From Rhizobium nepotum 39/7 (GTDB taxonomy: Bacteria > Pseudomonadota > Alphaproteobacteria > Rhizobiales > Rhizobiaceae): a DNA stretch of 64,000 bases. Location of the stretch: assembly GCF_000949865.1 (NCBI RefSeq), contig NZ_JWJH01000006.1:62001-126000 (forward strand). The letters are read 5' to 3'. This document shows positions 46,416 to 55,448 of this stretch, piece by piece. The position numbers and the translations under genes are program-made. Under the pieces are notes generated by a model. It made no database searches, was not told where the DNA came from, and saw only the letters and a program-made list of their open reading frames with translations. Within the stretch, counting starts at the first letter, position 1. Every line of letters begins with the position of its first letter.

Positions 46416-48803
46416 ATGGCTCATTCCGTCGAAAGTCGCTTTATCGCGATTGTTTCCGGTGCGCTTCTTACAGTCGTCGCCCCGTTATTCACGCTTTTGC
46501 TGACGCTCTCCTATCACGAGGCTATTCGTAGCCAGCGCAATCACCTTGAAATTCTGCTGTCGACAAATGCGCAGGCGCTTGCCCGTCCCTTGTGGGATCT
46601 CGACGACGACACCATAAACCAGATTACCGGAACCCTCGTTTCCGACCCCGTGATCCGGATGGTCGAGGTCAAGGATACCTCCGGCCAGCTCGATATCGTC
46701 CAGACGGCCGGTAGCGACATCATTCAGGATGCGTCCTCCACGACGCGGGAGGTCACCTACAAGAGCACGAACGGGGTCGTCACCGTCGGGCAACTGACCG
46801 TCTATTACGACGATATCGGCCTTCTTACCTCCCTCAGCCGGTCCGAACTGGCATTCATCACGATTTTCATCCTCGCCATCCTCACCACCGTTCTTGCGGC
46901 CATCGCCGGCAACCGCTTCATGGTCATCCGCCCGCTGATGCGGCTCACGGCAGCGATAGAGGCGACCCGTCGCCTCGGTTCGCGCCACCACGTCGACTGG
47001 CGGTCGAAGGACGAGATCGGCAGGCTGGCGAAAAGCTTCAACGAAATGCAGACCCAGCTTGAAAAGGAAGAGCTGGAAATCAAACATGCCCATGCGCGGA
47101 AGACGGAAATCTACAACCGGACGCCCGCCATGCTGTTCTCGCTCGACAGATACGACAGGATTGCGGCGGTCAGCGACTACTGGGTACAGGCGACCGGCTA
47201 TGATCGCGCCAGAATACTCGGCCTCAACTTCGCCGATCTCATCCACCCGGGTGACAGGTCCCTGTTCCAGCAACGCAAGGCGGCGTCACAAGCGCCGGAC
47301 GCCGCACATGCCGGCATCACCGTGCGGTTTCATTGCAGGCAGGGCAGCGTGATGGACGCCCTCATCCTCGAAAAAGCCCTCGAGTCCGGCGATGCCGCGC
47401 ATCAGAGCACATGTCTTTGCGTCATGACGGATGTGACCGAACTGCGCCAGTCGGAAAAACGCAACCGCCAGCAGGCCATTTCCGACCATCTGACCGGCCT
47501 CTTCAATCGTCAGGGTTTCGAGGCCATTCTCGACCTGCAAATCCGCGATGCGGACAGGAACGGCAGCGAGCTCGCCTGCCTGTTCATCGACCTCGACCGG
47601 TTCAAGGCCATCAACGACAATCTCGGCCATGCCGCAGGTGACGCGGTTCTCCGGGAATTCACGCTGAAGCTCGAACCCCTGCTGACGCCGCTGGACAGCG
47701 CATCGCGGCTCGGCGGCGACGAATTCGCCATTCTGCTGGCCGGCGACAAGGTCGAGGAACGCGGCCTGCTGTTCTGCGAGCGGATTTGCATGATACTGGA
47801 CACGCCCTTCGAGTTTGAGGGCAACAGCATCCGCCTCAGCGCCAGCATCGGCATGGCGGTCTATCCTCTGCACGCTTCCAGCGCGGCCGAACTTTTGCAG
47901 AATGCCGACATGGCCATGTATAGCCGCAAAAGAACGGGCAAGAACGGCGCGCAGATTTTCGACAGCTCGATCATGGACCGGGCGCGCGAACGTGCGGAGC
48001 TGGAGCGGGATATCGCGCAGGGGCTTTCCGATGGCTGGTTCGAGCCGTATTTCCAGCCGATTCAAGAACTTGCAACCGGCCGAACGGCGGGTTTCGAGGC
48101 GCTTCTGCGTCTCAACCATCCGAAAAAGGGATTGCTTCCTCCCGCCGCCATCATCAACCTTGCGGAAGAAAACGGCACCATCCATCGCATCGGCAATCTC
48201 ATCCTCGATCAATCGATCGCCAATCTCGCCAGGCTGTCACTCCTGCCGGGCATGGAACAAGCCTATGTGGCGGTGAATTTCTCACCATTGCAATTCGAGC
48301 CGGGATTGCCGACACGGATCGCCGGCGTGCTGCACCGGCACGGCATTCTTCCCAAACGGCTGGTCATCGAGATAACCGAGGCCGTCATCATGAAGGACGA
48401 TCCGCAAATCCGGGCGATCCTCAATGCCATTCACCAACTGGGCTGCCGCATCGCGCTGGACGATTTCGGCACGGGTTATTCGTCGCTGAGCTATCTCAGC
48501 CGTTTTCCGGTCGATATCGTCAAGATCGACCAGTCCTTCACCCGCTCGATCTGCGACGACACGGTTGAGATAAGGCAACGCAGCCGCATGCTGGTCGAAG
48601 GCATCGCCGCGATCTCGCACAAGATGAATTGCGCCGTCATCGCCGAGGGCGTCGAGACGGAAGAACAGATGGCGCTTCTGGCAGCGATAGGCGCGGATTA
48701 TGGACAGGGCTATTATTTTGCGCGGCCGCAGCCCATCGAGGCGCTGATCGCCGCATTGAACGCGGCTTCCGGCGCGGGCCTCGCTGCGGCGCGACAAGCA
48801 TGA
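46416..48803 (+). CDS. HAMP-PAS-GGDEF-EAL membrane receptor
   Basis: A 795-residue cyclic di-GMP protein. TM1 is at about residues 10-32, a periplasmic stretch of about 110 residues follows, TM2 is near 145-168 (FITIFILAILTTVLAAIAG), then HAMP, a PAS domain (about 225-345, MLFSLDRYDRIAAVSDYWVQ), GGDEF with intact LGGDEFAILL but no RxxD site, and EAL with FEALLRLNHPKKG, ALDDFGTGYSSLSYL and AEGVETEEQ. Both catalytic domains look intact. Its last codons overlap an ATG of the adjacent binding-protein gene, pointing to a shared sensory role. Confidence 0.94.
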   Translation: MAHSVESRFIAIVSGALLTVVAPLFTLLLTLSYHEAIRSQRNHLEILLSTNAQALARPLWDLDDDTINQITGTLVSDPVIRMVEVKDTSGQLDIVQTAGSDIIQDASSTTREVTYKSTNGVVTVGQLTVYYDDIGLLTSLSRSELAFITIFILAILTTVLAAIAGNRFMVIRPLMRLTAAIEATRRLGSRHHVDWRSKDEIGRLAKSFNEMQTQLEKEELEIKHAHARKTEIYNRTPAMLFSLDRYDRIAAVSDYWVQATGYDRARILGLNFADLIHPGDRSLFQQRKAASQAPDAAHAGITVRFHCRQGSVMDALILEKALESGDAAHQSTCLCVMTDVTELRQSEKRNRQQAISDHLTGLFNRQGFEAILDLQIRDADRNGSELACLFIDLDRFKAINDNLGHAAGDAVLREFTLKLEPLLTPLDSASRLGGDEFAILLAGDKVEERGLLFCERICMILDTPFEFEGNSIRLSASIGMAVYPLHASSAAELLQNADMAMYSRKRTGKNGAQIFDSSIMDRARERAELERDIAQGLSDGWFEPYFQPIQELATGRTAGFEALLRLNHPKKGLLPPAAIINLAEENGTIHRIGNLILDQSIANLARLSLLPGMEQAYVAVNFSPLQFEPGLPTRIAGVLHRHGILPKRLVIEITEAVIMKDDPQIRAILNAIHQLGCRIALDDFGTGYSSLSYLSRFPVDIVKIDQSFTRSICDDTVEIRQRSRMLVEGIAAISHKMNCAVIAEGVETEEQMALLAAIGADYGQGYYFARPQPIEALIAALNAASGAGLAAARQA

Positions 48804-48817
48804 GGCACGGAGCAGCC

Positions 48818-49531
48818 ATGGGATTGATCCGCTTTTGCCTGATCTTTCTTGCCCTCGCCAGTCCGGCCGGCGCGGCCAAGCTTTTCCTCACGACCGAGGT
48901 CTACCCCCCTTACAATCTGCAGGCCAGCGATGGCAGTGTCGGGGGTGTCTATATCGACCAGCTCAAGATCGTGCTCGAGGAAACCGGCACCGAATACGAG
49001 GTCGCCGTCATGCCCTGGGCGCGGGCGATCGCGCTGGCCACAACGCAGGCCATGCACTGCGTTTTCGCCACGGCGAGAACCCGCGAACGGGAAAAGCTTT
49101 TCAAATGGGTCTCACCGATCCACAGCGACCGCAACATTCTCGTGGCGCGCCACAATGCGGATATCGATGTCTCCAGTCTGGAGGGCGCGAAGAAATACCG
49201 GGTCGGCACCCAGCGCGGCGACTATACCGAAACCCTTCTGGAAACGCTCGGTTTCCCGCATGTAGATGTTGGCGCGGACTTCCAGATCACGCTTCACAAG
49301 CTGAAAGCCGGGCGCATCGACCTGATGCCGATGTCGGAAAGCACCTTCAAAAGCCTGCCCGCGAACACCTTCAAGGAAGTGACGACACTGTCGCGGCAAC
49401 AACTGGGTCTTGCGTGCAACAAAAGCGTTCCCGACGAGATCATCGCAAAATTGCAGGCCCGGCTGGACAGGCTGATCGCCGATGGAACGCAACAGCGGAT
49501 ATTCGACCGCTACAATCTCGTCAGCCCCTGA
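48818..49531 (+). CDS. Solitary periplasmic substrate-binding protein (SBP_bac_3)
   Basis: A 237-residue exported protein with a signal peptide (FCLIFLALASPAGAAK) and a type II periplasmic-binding fold: LTTEVYPPYNLQASDGSVGG at the start, ARTREREKLFKWVSPIHSD in the middle, and a C-terminal helix ending QQRIFDRYNL. No ABC permease or ATPase lies nearby. Start ATG 48818 follows GGAGCAGCC; an earlier ATG at 48800 overlaps the stop of the GGDEF-EAL gene. It probably delivers a ligand signal to that receptor; ligand unknown, perhaps an amino acid or polyamine. Confidence 0.87.
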   Translation: MGLIRFCLIFLALASPAGAAKLFLTTEVYPPYNLQASDGSVGGVYIDQLKIVLEETGTEYEVAVMPWARAIALATTQAMHCVFATARTREREKLFKWVSPIHSDRNILVARHNADIDVSSLEGAKKYRVGTQRGDYTETLLETLGFPHVDVGADFQITLHKLKAGRIDLMPMSESTFKSLPANTFKEVTTLSRQQLGLACNKSVPDEIIAKLQARLDRLIADGTQQRIFDRYNLVSP

Positions 49532-49649
49532 GCGGTCGCTCCGCCTCCCCGTAAATCCATAAAAGGCCCAAAGTCCATAAATAGATTGACAGCCGACGGA
49601 TTTCGGGGTGGTGACAACAGCATCGTCAGGCAAAACTCGGACATGCCCC

Positions 49650-50366
49650 ATGAAGATCATCGCAGGACTTGGTAATCCCGGCGCGCAATATGCGGGAAAC
49701 CGTCACAATATCGGCTTCATGGCGCTCGATGCGTTGCAACGCCTGCCCTCTTTCTCGCCATGGGCGAGGAAATTCAAGGCGGAGATTTCCGAAGGCGAGA
49801 TCGATGGCGAAAAGGTCCTGCTGATGAAGCCGCTGACCTACATGAACCTGTCGGGCGAGTCCGTCGGCGAGGCCATGCGCTTCTTCAAGCTTGCACCGGC
49901 CGACATCATCGCCATTCATGACGAACTCGATCTTACCGCCGGCCGCGCGCGCATCAAGACGGGCGGCGGCCATGGCGGCCACAACGGCCTGAAATCGCTC
50001 GATGCCCATTGCGGTAAGGAATATCGCCGCCTGCGCCTAGGCATCGGCCATCCCGGCGACAAGGAGCGGGTGCACGGCCATGTGCTCGGCGATTTCGCCA
50101 AAGCCGACCGGGTCTGGCTCGATCCTCTTTTGGACGCCATCGCCGACAACGTCGCGATGCTGCTGAAGGGAGAGGATTCGCAGCTGATGAACAAGCTGGC
50201 GCTTGCCACGGGCAGCAAACCGGATGCCGAAAAACCGGCCAAGGCGGCCAAACCCGCCGCGCAGTCCCACATCCATCAGGCGCGCAACAGCGCCCAGCCG
50301 AAAAAGCTGCCGGAAACCGGACCAATGGCCGAAATGCTGAAGCGGATGTTCGGCAAGAAGGATTAG
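49650..50366 (+). CDS. pth: Peptidyl-tRNA hydrolase
   Basis: Cleaves peptidyl-tRNAs dropped from ribosomes. The 238-residue protein has [20 protein letters not shown] with the catalytic His, [13 protein letters not shown], and [16 protein letters not shown]. The C-terminal 45 residues are a Lys, Ala and Pro-rich extension typical of rhizobial Pth. The ATG at 49650 gives [11 protein letters not shown]. It is followed by a GNAT gene six bases on. Confidence 0.97.
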   Translation: MKIIAGLGNPGAQYAGNRHNIGFMALDALQRLPSFSPWARKFKAEISEGEIDGEKVLLMKPLTYMNLSGESVGEAMRFFKLAPADIIAIHDELDLTAGRARIKTGGGHGGHNGLKSLDAHCGKEYRRLRLGIGHPGDKERVHGHVLGDFAKADRVWLDPLLDAIADNVAMLLKGEDSQLMNKLALATGSKPDAEKPAKAAKPAAQSHIHQARNSAQPKKLPETGPMAEMLKRMFGKKD

Positions 50367-50372
50367 ATCGCT

Positions 50373-50831
50373 ATGTCTTCAGCGACCGTCGCCCTGCGTG
50401 AAGCCGGTCCCGGCGATCTGCCCGGCCTGCTTGAACTTTATCGGGCGCTCAATCCATCCGACCCGCAATTGACGGTGGAAGAGGCGAACGCGGCTTTCAC
50501 CGCCATGCTCGACCAGCCCGGCCTGACCGTGTTTCTCGCAACGGATGGCGGAAAACCCGTCGCGACCGCCACGCTTCTGGTCGTTCCGAACCTGACGCGC
50601 GCCGCCAGCCCCTATGCACTCATTGAAAACGTGGTGACGCTGGAAACCCATCGTGGCCGGGGATATGGCCGTGCAGTGGTGCGCCATGCCGTCGAGGTCG
50701 CCTTTACTGCGAATTGCTACAAGGTGATGCTGCTGACCGGCCGCCAGCGCCCGGAGGTCCATGCCTTTTACGAAAGCTGCGGTTTCGTGCAGAACAAGAC
50801 CGGTTTCCAGATCCGTCAAGGTTCGGCATAA
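50373..50831 (+). CDS. GNAT-family N-acetyltransferase
   Basis: A 152-residue acetyl-CoA-dependent acyltransferase with the fold's core: LIENVVTLETHRGRGYGRAV (motif A with R/QxxGxG/A) and YKVMLLTGRQRPEVHAFYES. The substrate is unknown. Its start lies six bases after pth, so the two are likely one transcript. Converges on clpS. Confidence 0.9.
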   Translation: MSSATVALREAGPGDLPGLLELYRALNPSDPQLTVEEANAAFTAMLDQPGLTVFLATDGGKPVATATLLVVPNLTRAASPYALIENVVTLETHRGRGYGRAVVRHAVEVAFTANCYKVMLLTGRQRPEVHAFYESCGFVQNKTGFQIRQGSA

Positions 50832-50836
50832 AACCA

Positions 50837-51148
50837 TCACTCCTCCGGCTCGGTGGTGAACATCAGCGGAAATCCCGCCTCCTTGCCGAGATCGGTCGCT
50901 TCCTTGGCCTTGGTCTCGGCAATATCGCGCTCGCAGACAACCACGACAGCGCTGCCGAAGCGGTGCGCCGTCATCATCACCCGGCGGCCGGTATCCTCGC
51001 CCATGTGGAAGACCGACTTCAGCACTAGGGTCACGAAGTCGCGCGGCGTGTAATCGTCATTCAGCAGGATGACCTTATAGAGCTTCGGCCGCTCCAGCTT
51101 CGGTTTGACTTTCGGTTTGGGCTTGAGGTCGACAGGACTGTCACTCAT
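50837..51148 (-). CDS. clpS: ClpS adaptor protein (ClpS2-type)
   Basis: Adaptor that hands N-end-rule substrates to ClpAP. The 103-residue protein has the core PKLYKVILLNDDYTPRDFV, with DDYTP forming part of the binding pocket, then VFHMGEDTGRRVMMTAHRFG. The N-terminal 30 residues are a Lys-Pro repeat (DLKPKPKVKPKLERPKL), longer and more basic than in most ClpS. No clpA is adjacent; alphaproteobacteria often carry a second ClpS (ClpS2) away from clpA, and this placement fits. Start ATG 51148. Confidence 0.93.
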   Translation of the reverse strand: MSDSPVDLKPKPKVKPKLERPKLYKVILLNDDYTPRDFVTLVLKSVFHMGEDTGRRVMMTAHRFGSAVVVVCERDIAETKAKEATDLGKEAGFPLMFTTEPEE

Positions 51149-51364
51149 CGGAAAATCCCCGTGATGACGAAAGATCGGTCGCTTGACCCCGCATATATTG
51201 CGCCGCAACTGCACTATCGACAACCCCAGGCGCGGCGCTCGCGTGAAATTCCGCGCCATTCGCGGGGCTTTGCCCGCCCAAATCGGCCTGCGGGCTTGAC
51301 CTTGCACTGCCCTTTCCGCAAAAGGCTCCTCAACGAATTCTTTCAAACGGACAGGTTTTAAGCC

Positions 51365-52468
51365 ATGGGCTTCAAATGCGGTATCGTCGGGCTGCCGAAT
51401 GTCGGCAAGTCCACCCTCTTCAACGCGCTGACGAAAACAGCGGCCGCACAGGCCGCCAACTATCCCTTCTGCACCATCGAGCCGAACACCGGCGAGGTTG
51501 CAGTGCCGGACCCGCGCATGCAGCAGCTCGCGGCCATCGCCGGATCGAAGGAAATCATTCCGACCCGCATTTCCTTCGTGGACATCGCCGGCCTGGTGCG
51601 CGGCGCATCGAAAGGTGAAGGCCTCGGCAACAAATTCCTGGCCAATATCCGCGAAGTCGATGCCGTCGTGCATGTGCTGCGCTGCTTTGAAGACGACGAT
51701 ATCACCCATGTGGAAGGCCGCATCAATCCGGTCGGCGATGCCGACACGATCGAGACGGAGCTGATGCTCGCCGACCTCGAAAGCCTGGAGCGCCGCGTCG
51801 AGCAGACGCGCAAGCGCGCCACCAGCAAGGACAAGGAGTCCTTAGCCCAACTGCCCGTTATGGAAGCCGTAATCGCGCTGCTCAACGACGGAAAACCAGC
51901 ACGTCTGCTTTTGAAGACGCTGGCCGACGAGGAAATCGAAATCCTCAAGGGCCTCAATCTCCTGACGTCGCACCCGGTGCTTTATGTCTGCAACGTCTCG
52001 GAAGCCGACGCATCGTCCGGCAACGAGCACACCGCGGCCGTGGCAGAGATGGCAAAGCAACAGGGTGCCGAATGCGTGATCATCTCGGCGGCGATCGAGG
52101 CCGAAGTCGCGCAGCTTCCGGCCGATGAAGCCGAGGAATTCCTCTCGGCGCTGGGGCTTACCGAAGCCGGTCTCGACCGACTGATCCGCGCTGGCTATCA
52201 CCTGCTCGATCTCATTACCTATTTCACCGTCGGCCCGAAGGAAACGCGCGCCTGGACGATCGTGCGCGGCACCAAAGCGCCCGCCGCCGCCGGCGTCATC
52301 CATACCGATTTCGAACGCGGCTTCATCCGCGCATTCACCATCGGCTTTGACGACTACGTCGCCTACAAGGGCGAAGTCGGCGCCAAGGAAGCCGGCAAGG
52401 GGCGCGACGAAGGCAAGGAATATGTCGTCCAGGACGGCGACGTCATCCACTTCCGTTTCAATACCTGA
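51365..52468 (+). CDS. ychF: Ribosome-binding ATPase YchF/EngD
   Basis: A P-loop ATPase of the Obg family that binds ribosomes and affects stress responses. The 367 residues hold the P loop GLPNVGKST, the switch region DIAGLVRGASKGEGLGNKFL, the specificity motif NVSEAD in place of NKxD, and a C-terminal TGS domain (VGPKETRAWTIVRGTKAPAA, GYVVQDGDVIHFRF type ending). Length is standard. Start ATG 51365 follows GACAGGTTTTAAGCC. It follows pth at some distance, as is usual. Confidence 0.97.
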   Translation: MGFKCGIVGLPNVGKSTLFNALTKTAAAQAANYPFCTIEPNTGEVAVPDPRMQQLAAIAGSKEIIPTRISFVDIAGLVRGASKGEGLGNKFLANIREVDAVVHVLRCFEDDDITHVEGRINPVGDADTIETELMLADLESLERRVEQTRKRATSKDKESLAQLPVMEAVIALLNDGKPARLLLKTLADEEIEILKGLNLLTSHPVLYVCNVSEADASSGNEHTAAVAEMAKQQGAECVIISAAIEAEVAQLPADEAEEFLSALGLTEAGLDRLIRAGYHLLDLITYFTVGPKETRAWTIVRGTKAPAAAGVIHTDFERGFIRAFTIGFDDYVAYKGEVGAKEAGKGRDEGKEYVVQDGDVIHFRFNT

Positions 52469-52793
52469 TCGGGACTGGAGCCGGTTGGTGGTTCCACCGC
52501 TTCTTTTGAAGCGCTGATCGAAGTGCCCCAGATCTTGCGGCTTGTTTCTTCTCCCCGCCGGGGAGAAGGTGACCCGAAGGGTCGGATGAGGGGCGAGGTT
52601 AGCCGTAGACTGAGAGCTTGCCCTCTCATCCGCTGTCGCGACCTTCTCCCCGGCCCGGAGAAGGCGACATGCCGCACTAGCTCGCTCCATAACATCTCCC
52701 TACGCCGTACCCGCATCCCCCGATTTGACCTTTACGTAAAGGGAAAAATCATTTTAGATGCCGGCGATATTGACTGTGCGAAGGGAGGAAACC
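52469..52793. other. 325-bp region with a palindromic repeat
   Basis: Between ychF and the first MaoC gene. It contains the large palindromic element at 52536-52676; the remaining 120 bases before the MaoC gene hold its promoter region, and I saw no other gene. Confidence 0.6.
52536..52676. repeat. Large palindromic intergenic element, RIME-like
   Basis: Begins TGCGGCTTGTTTCTTCTCCC and ends GGAGAAGGCGACATGCCGCA; each arm contains a hairpin of CTTCTCCCC/GGGGAGAAG type, and GTCGGATGAGGG in the left arm answers CCCTCTCATCCGCT in the right. This matches a widespread rhizobial palindromic repeat (RIME1-like by memory). Only one copy is in the window. Confidence 0.65.
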
Positions 52794-53267
52794 ATGGCGC
52801 CGGTCGCGACATATGCCTATGAGGATTTTTCCGTTGGGCGGGAATTCCCCCTCGGACCGCAATCGATTTCCGCAGAACAAATCATCGAATTCGCCAGCGA
52901 GTTCGATCCCCAGCCCATGCATCTGTCCGAAGAGGCTGGCCGCCAGAGCATTCTCGGCGGGCTGGCGGCTTCCGGCTGGCACACCTGCGCCCTGCTGATG
53001 CGGATGATGGCGGAGAGCTACATCACCAGTTCAACCTCGCAGGGCAGCCCCGGCATCGATTATGTCGACTGGAAAAAGCCGGTTCTGGCGGGCGACACGC
53101 TTTCGGGAAAATCCATCGTGCTGGAACAGCGCACCTCCGGCTCGCGCCCCGGCATCGGCCTCGTTAAATTCCGCCACGAGCTTTATAACCAGCGCGGCGT
53201 TCTGGTATCGCACGGGGAAAACACCGTGATGTTCCTGATGCGTGCGGATGGAGGCGTTGCAGCATGA
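52794..53267 (+). CDS. MaoC-family hotdog-fold dehydratase, first of a pair
   Basis: A 157-residue hotdog-fold protein with the MaoC/hydratase-2 core: EFASEFDPQPMHLSEEAGRQ and ILGGLAASGWHTCALLMRMM. The Asp and His of the FDPQPMH segment are the catalytic pair of R-hydratases. The ATG at 52794 follows GAAGGGAGGAAACC. Its end overlaps the next MaoC gene by ATGA, so the two are coupled and likely pair as a heteromer. Substrate unknown, possibly an enoyl-CoA. Confidence 0.9.
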   Translation: MAPVATYAYEDFSVGREFPLGPQSISAEQIIEFASEFDPQPMHLSEEAGRQSILGGLAASGWHTCALLMRMMAESYITSSTSQGSPGIDYVDWKKPVLAGDTLSGKSIVLEQRTSGSRPGIGLVKFRHELYNQRGVLVSHGENTVMFLMRADGGVAA

Positions 53268-53731
53268 GACTGGCAGAACTTTCTCCCATCGGCGAACGCG
53301 TCACCCTCGACACGCTGCATTTTTCCGCCGAAGACATCGTCCGTTTCGCCCGCGATTTCGATCCGCAGCCCTTTCACCTCGATGCCGAAGCCGCCAGGAA
53401 CAGCGTCTTCGGCGCGCTCTGCGCTTCCGGCTGGCACACCGGCGCGGGCTGGATGAAATGTTTCCTCTCCCATTGGGCGAAAGAAGTGAAGAGGCTGAAA
53501 CAGCAGGGCCTCGAGCCGCCGAGATTGGGACCCTCTCCCGGCTTTCGCGAACTCATATGGAAGAAACCGGTCTTCGCCGGAGACGACGTAACCTATTTCG
53601 TCACCCTGCTCGACACCCGCCCGCTGGAATCAAGAGCCGGAGTCTGGCTGAACACTACCTTCAACGAGGGCGTGAACCAGTCCGGAGAAACCGTGCTGAC
53701 CTTCCGGAGCGGGGTTCTGGAGTTCGAATGA
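53264..53731 (+). CDS. MaoC-family hotdog-fold dehydratase, second of a pair
   Basis: A 155-residue paralogue of the preceding protein, with FARDFDPQPFHLDAEAARNS and FGALCASGWHTGAGWMKCFL in the same places. It starts inside the end of its neighbour (ATGA overlap). Both keep the catalytic Asp-His. Convergent with apt. Confidence 0.9.
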   Translation: MRLAELSPIGERVTLDTLHFSAEDIVRFARDFDPQPFHLDAEAARNSVFGALCASGWHTGAGWMKCFLSHWAKEVKRLKQQGLEPPRLGPSPGFRELIWKKPVFAGDDVTYFVTLLDTRPLESRAGVWLNTTFNEGVNQSGETVLTFRSGVLEFE

Positions 53732-53782
53732 AATCCGCCGGCCGGGGCAAAATGACTGTCTCAGATTGCCCCGGACATCGCT

Positions 53783-54325
53783 TTAGTGACCGGAGAATTC
53801 CACCAGCGTCCGCACTTCGACGCCAAGGTCTTCCAGCTTCTTGCGGCCGCCGAGATCGGGCAGATCGATGACGAAACAGGCCGAGACGATGTCCGCGCCC
53901 ATCTGCCGCAACAGCTTGACCGCACCTTCGGCAGTGCCGCCAGTGGCGATCAGGTCATCGACCAGAATGACTTTTTCGCCCGGCTGCACGGCGTCCACAT
54001 GCATTTCCATTTCGTCCACGCCGTATTCCAGGCTGTAGGCAACGCGCACTGTGGTGTGCGGCAGCTTGCCCTTCTTGCGGATTGGCACGAAACCGGCGGA
54101 AAGCTGATGCGCCACCGCCCCGCCCAGAATGAAGCCGCGCGCTTCCATGCCGGCGATCTTGTCGATCTTCGTTCCCGCATAAGGCTGCACAAGCTCATCC
54201 ACCGCGCGGCGGAAAGCGCGCGGATTGCCGAGCAGCGTCGTGATGTCCCGGAAGATGATGCCCGGCTTCGGATAGTCGGGAATGGAGCGGATGGCAGCGG
54301 AAAGCTCCGAAGCGATAACGGTCAT
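53783..54325 (-). CDS. apt: Adenine phosphoribosyltransferase
   Basis: Salvages adenine to AMP using PRPP. The 180 residues show [20 protein letters not shown] near the N-terminus, the adenine-site region [16 protein letters not shown], and the PRPP motif [18 protein letters not shown]. Full length. Lies downstream of petC on the same strand after a terminator, matching the pet-apt order seen in rhizobia. Confidence 0.97.
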   Translation of the reverse strand: MTVIASELSAAIRSIPDYPKPGIIFRDITTLLGNPRAFRRAVDELVQPYAGTKIDKIAGMEARGFILGGAVAHQLSAGFVPIRKKGKLPHTTVRVAYSLEYGVDEMEMHVDAVQPGEKVILVDDLIATGGTAEGAVKLLRQMGADIVSACFVIDLPDLGGRKKLEDLGVEVRTLVEFSGH

Positions 54326-54485
54326 GGTATTTCCAGTTAGATTGGGAAATGGATCAGAAGGTTCGGGCTATCCTATCAACTTGACGGCTGCGGACCAACT
54401 AAAAAGGACCAGCGCTCATTCCAACGCATCGTCATTCCTGTCGTCGAACCTGCCCAAGGCCAGCGGCATCCTCCATCGACACATG

Positions 54486-54515
54486 AAAAGGCCCCCACAG
54501 AAGACCATGGGGGCC
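54486..54515 (-). terminator. Terminator of the petABC operon
   Basis: On the minus strand, stem GGCCCCCA/TGGGGGCC (54515-54508 with 54497-54490) is followed by TTTTC, 27 bases after the petC stop. Confidence 0.82.
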
Positions 54516-54541
54516 AATGATTGCAGCTATTTAAAACCGGC

Positions 54542-55426
54542 TTAATGTTCCTTTTTGGCGTAAACCGACTTCTTGGTGAGATAGATCAGCGCCGTGAAGA
54601 TGAACAGGAACACCATGACCATGAAGCCGGTGCGCTTGCGTGCTTCCAGATGCGGCTCTGCGGCCCACATCAGGAAAGCGGACACGTCCTTGGAATATTG
54701 ATCCACCGTCTGCGGCGCACCGTCGTCATAGGTCACCTGATCGGCGCTGATCGGCGGCGCCATCTTCAGCGAGACGGCGCTGACGAAATACGGGTTGAAA
54801 TGCGTGCCTTCCGACACTTCAACGCCGGCCGGCGCATCCTGATATCCGGTCAGCAGCGCGTGGATGTAATCCGGGCCGCCTTCCTGATAACCGCCGATGA
54901 TCGGGATCATGTCGATGATGAATTGCGGAAAGCCGCGCTCCACGCCGCGCGCCTTGGCAAGCAGCGACATGTCGGGCGGAGCTGCCCCGCCATTGGCGGC
55001 GGCTGCCGCTTCATGGTTCGGAAACGGCGAGGGGAAATGATCGGAAGGCACGGCCTTGCGATTATACATTTCGCCTTCGGCATTCGGTCCGTCCTGCACT
55101 TCGTATTCCGCAGCGAAAGCCTTCACCTGCTCGTCGGAATAACCGAGATCGCCGAGCGTGCGGAAGGAAACGAGGCTCATCGAATGGCAGGCGGAGCAGA
55201 CTTCCTTGTAGACCTTCAGGCCGCGCTGCAGCTGGCCCTTGTCGTATTTGCCGAAAGGTCCGGCAAAGGACCAGCTCTGCTCCTCCGGCTTAATGACCGG
55301 GAAGTGACCGCCGGCGATCGCATGCTCCGCCTTGGTGGCGAGATCATGGCTCTCCTCCGCCGCGAAAGCGGCGGCGGAACAGCTAATGGCGGCGATAAGC
55401 GCGATGCTTGTTACAAGCTTCTTCAT
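54542..55426 (-). CDS. petC: Cytochrome c1 of the bc1 complex
   Basis: Membrane-anchored c-type cytochrome that takes electrons from the Rieske protein and passes them to cytochrome c. The 294 residues have a signal peptide (LVTSIALIAAISCSAAAFAA), the haem motif CSACH in YKEVCSACHSMSLVSFR, the distal Met region and a C-terminal TM helix (TGFMVMVFLFIFTALIYLTK). ATG 55426 is the better spaced start after GAAGGAAGG; ATG 55435 is also possible. Last gene of petABC. Confidence 0.96.
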   Translation of the reverse strand: MKKLVTSIALIAAISCSAAAFAAEESHDLATKAEHAIAGGHFPVIKPEEQSWSFAGPFGKYDKGQLQRGLKVYKEVCSACHSMSLVSFRTLGDLGYSDEQVKAFAAEYEVQDGPNAEGEMYNRKAVPSDHFPSPFPNHEAAAAANGGAAPPDMSLLAKARGVERGFPQFIIDMIPIIGGYQEGGPDYIHALLTGYQDAPAGVEVSEGTHFNPYFVSAVSLKMAPPISADQVTYDDGAPQTVDQYSKDVSAFLMWAAEPHLEARKRTGFMVMVFLFIFTALIYLTKKSVYAKKEH

Positions 55427-55448
55427 TGTCGTCATCCTTCCTTCGCGC

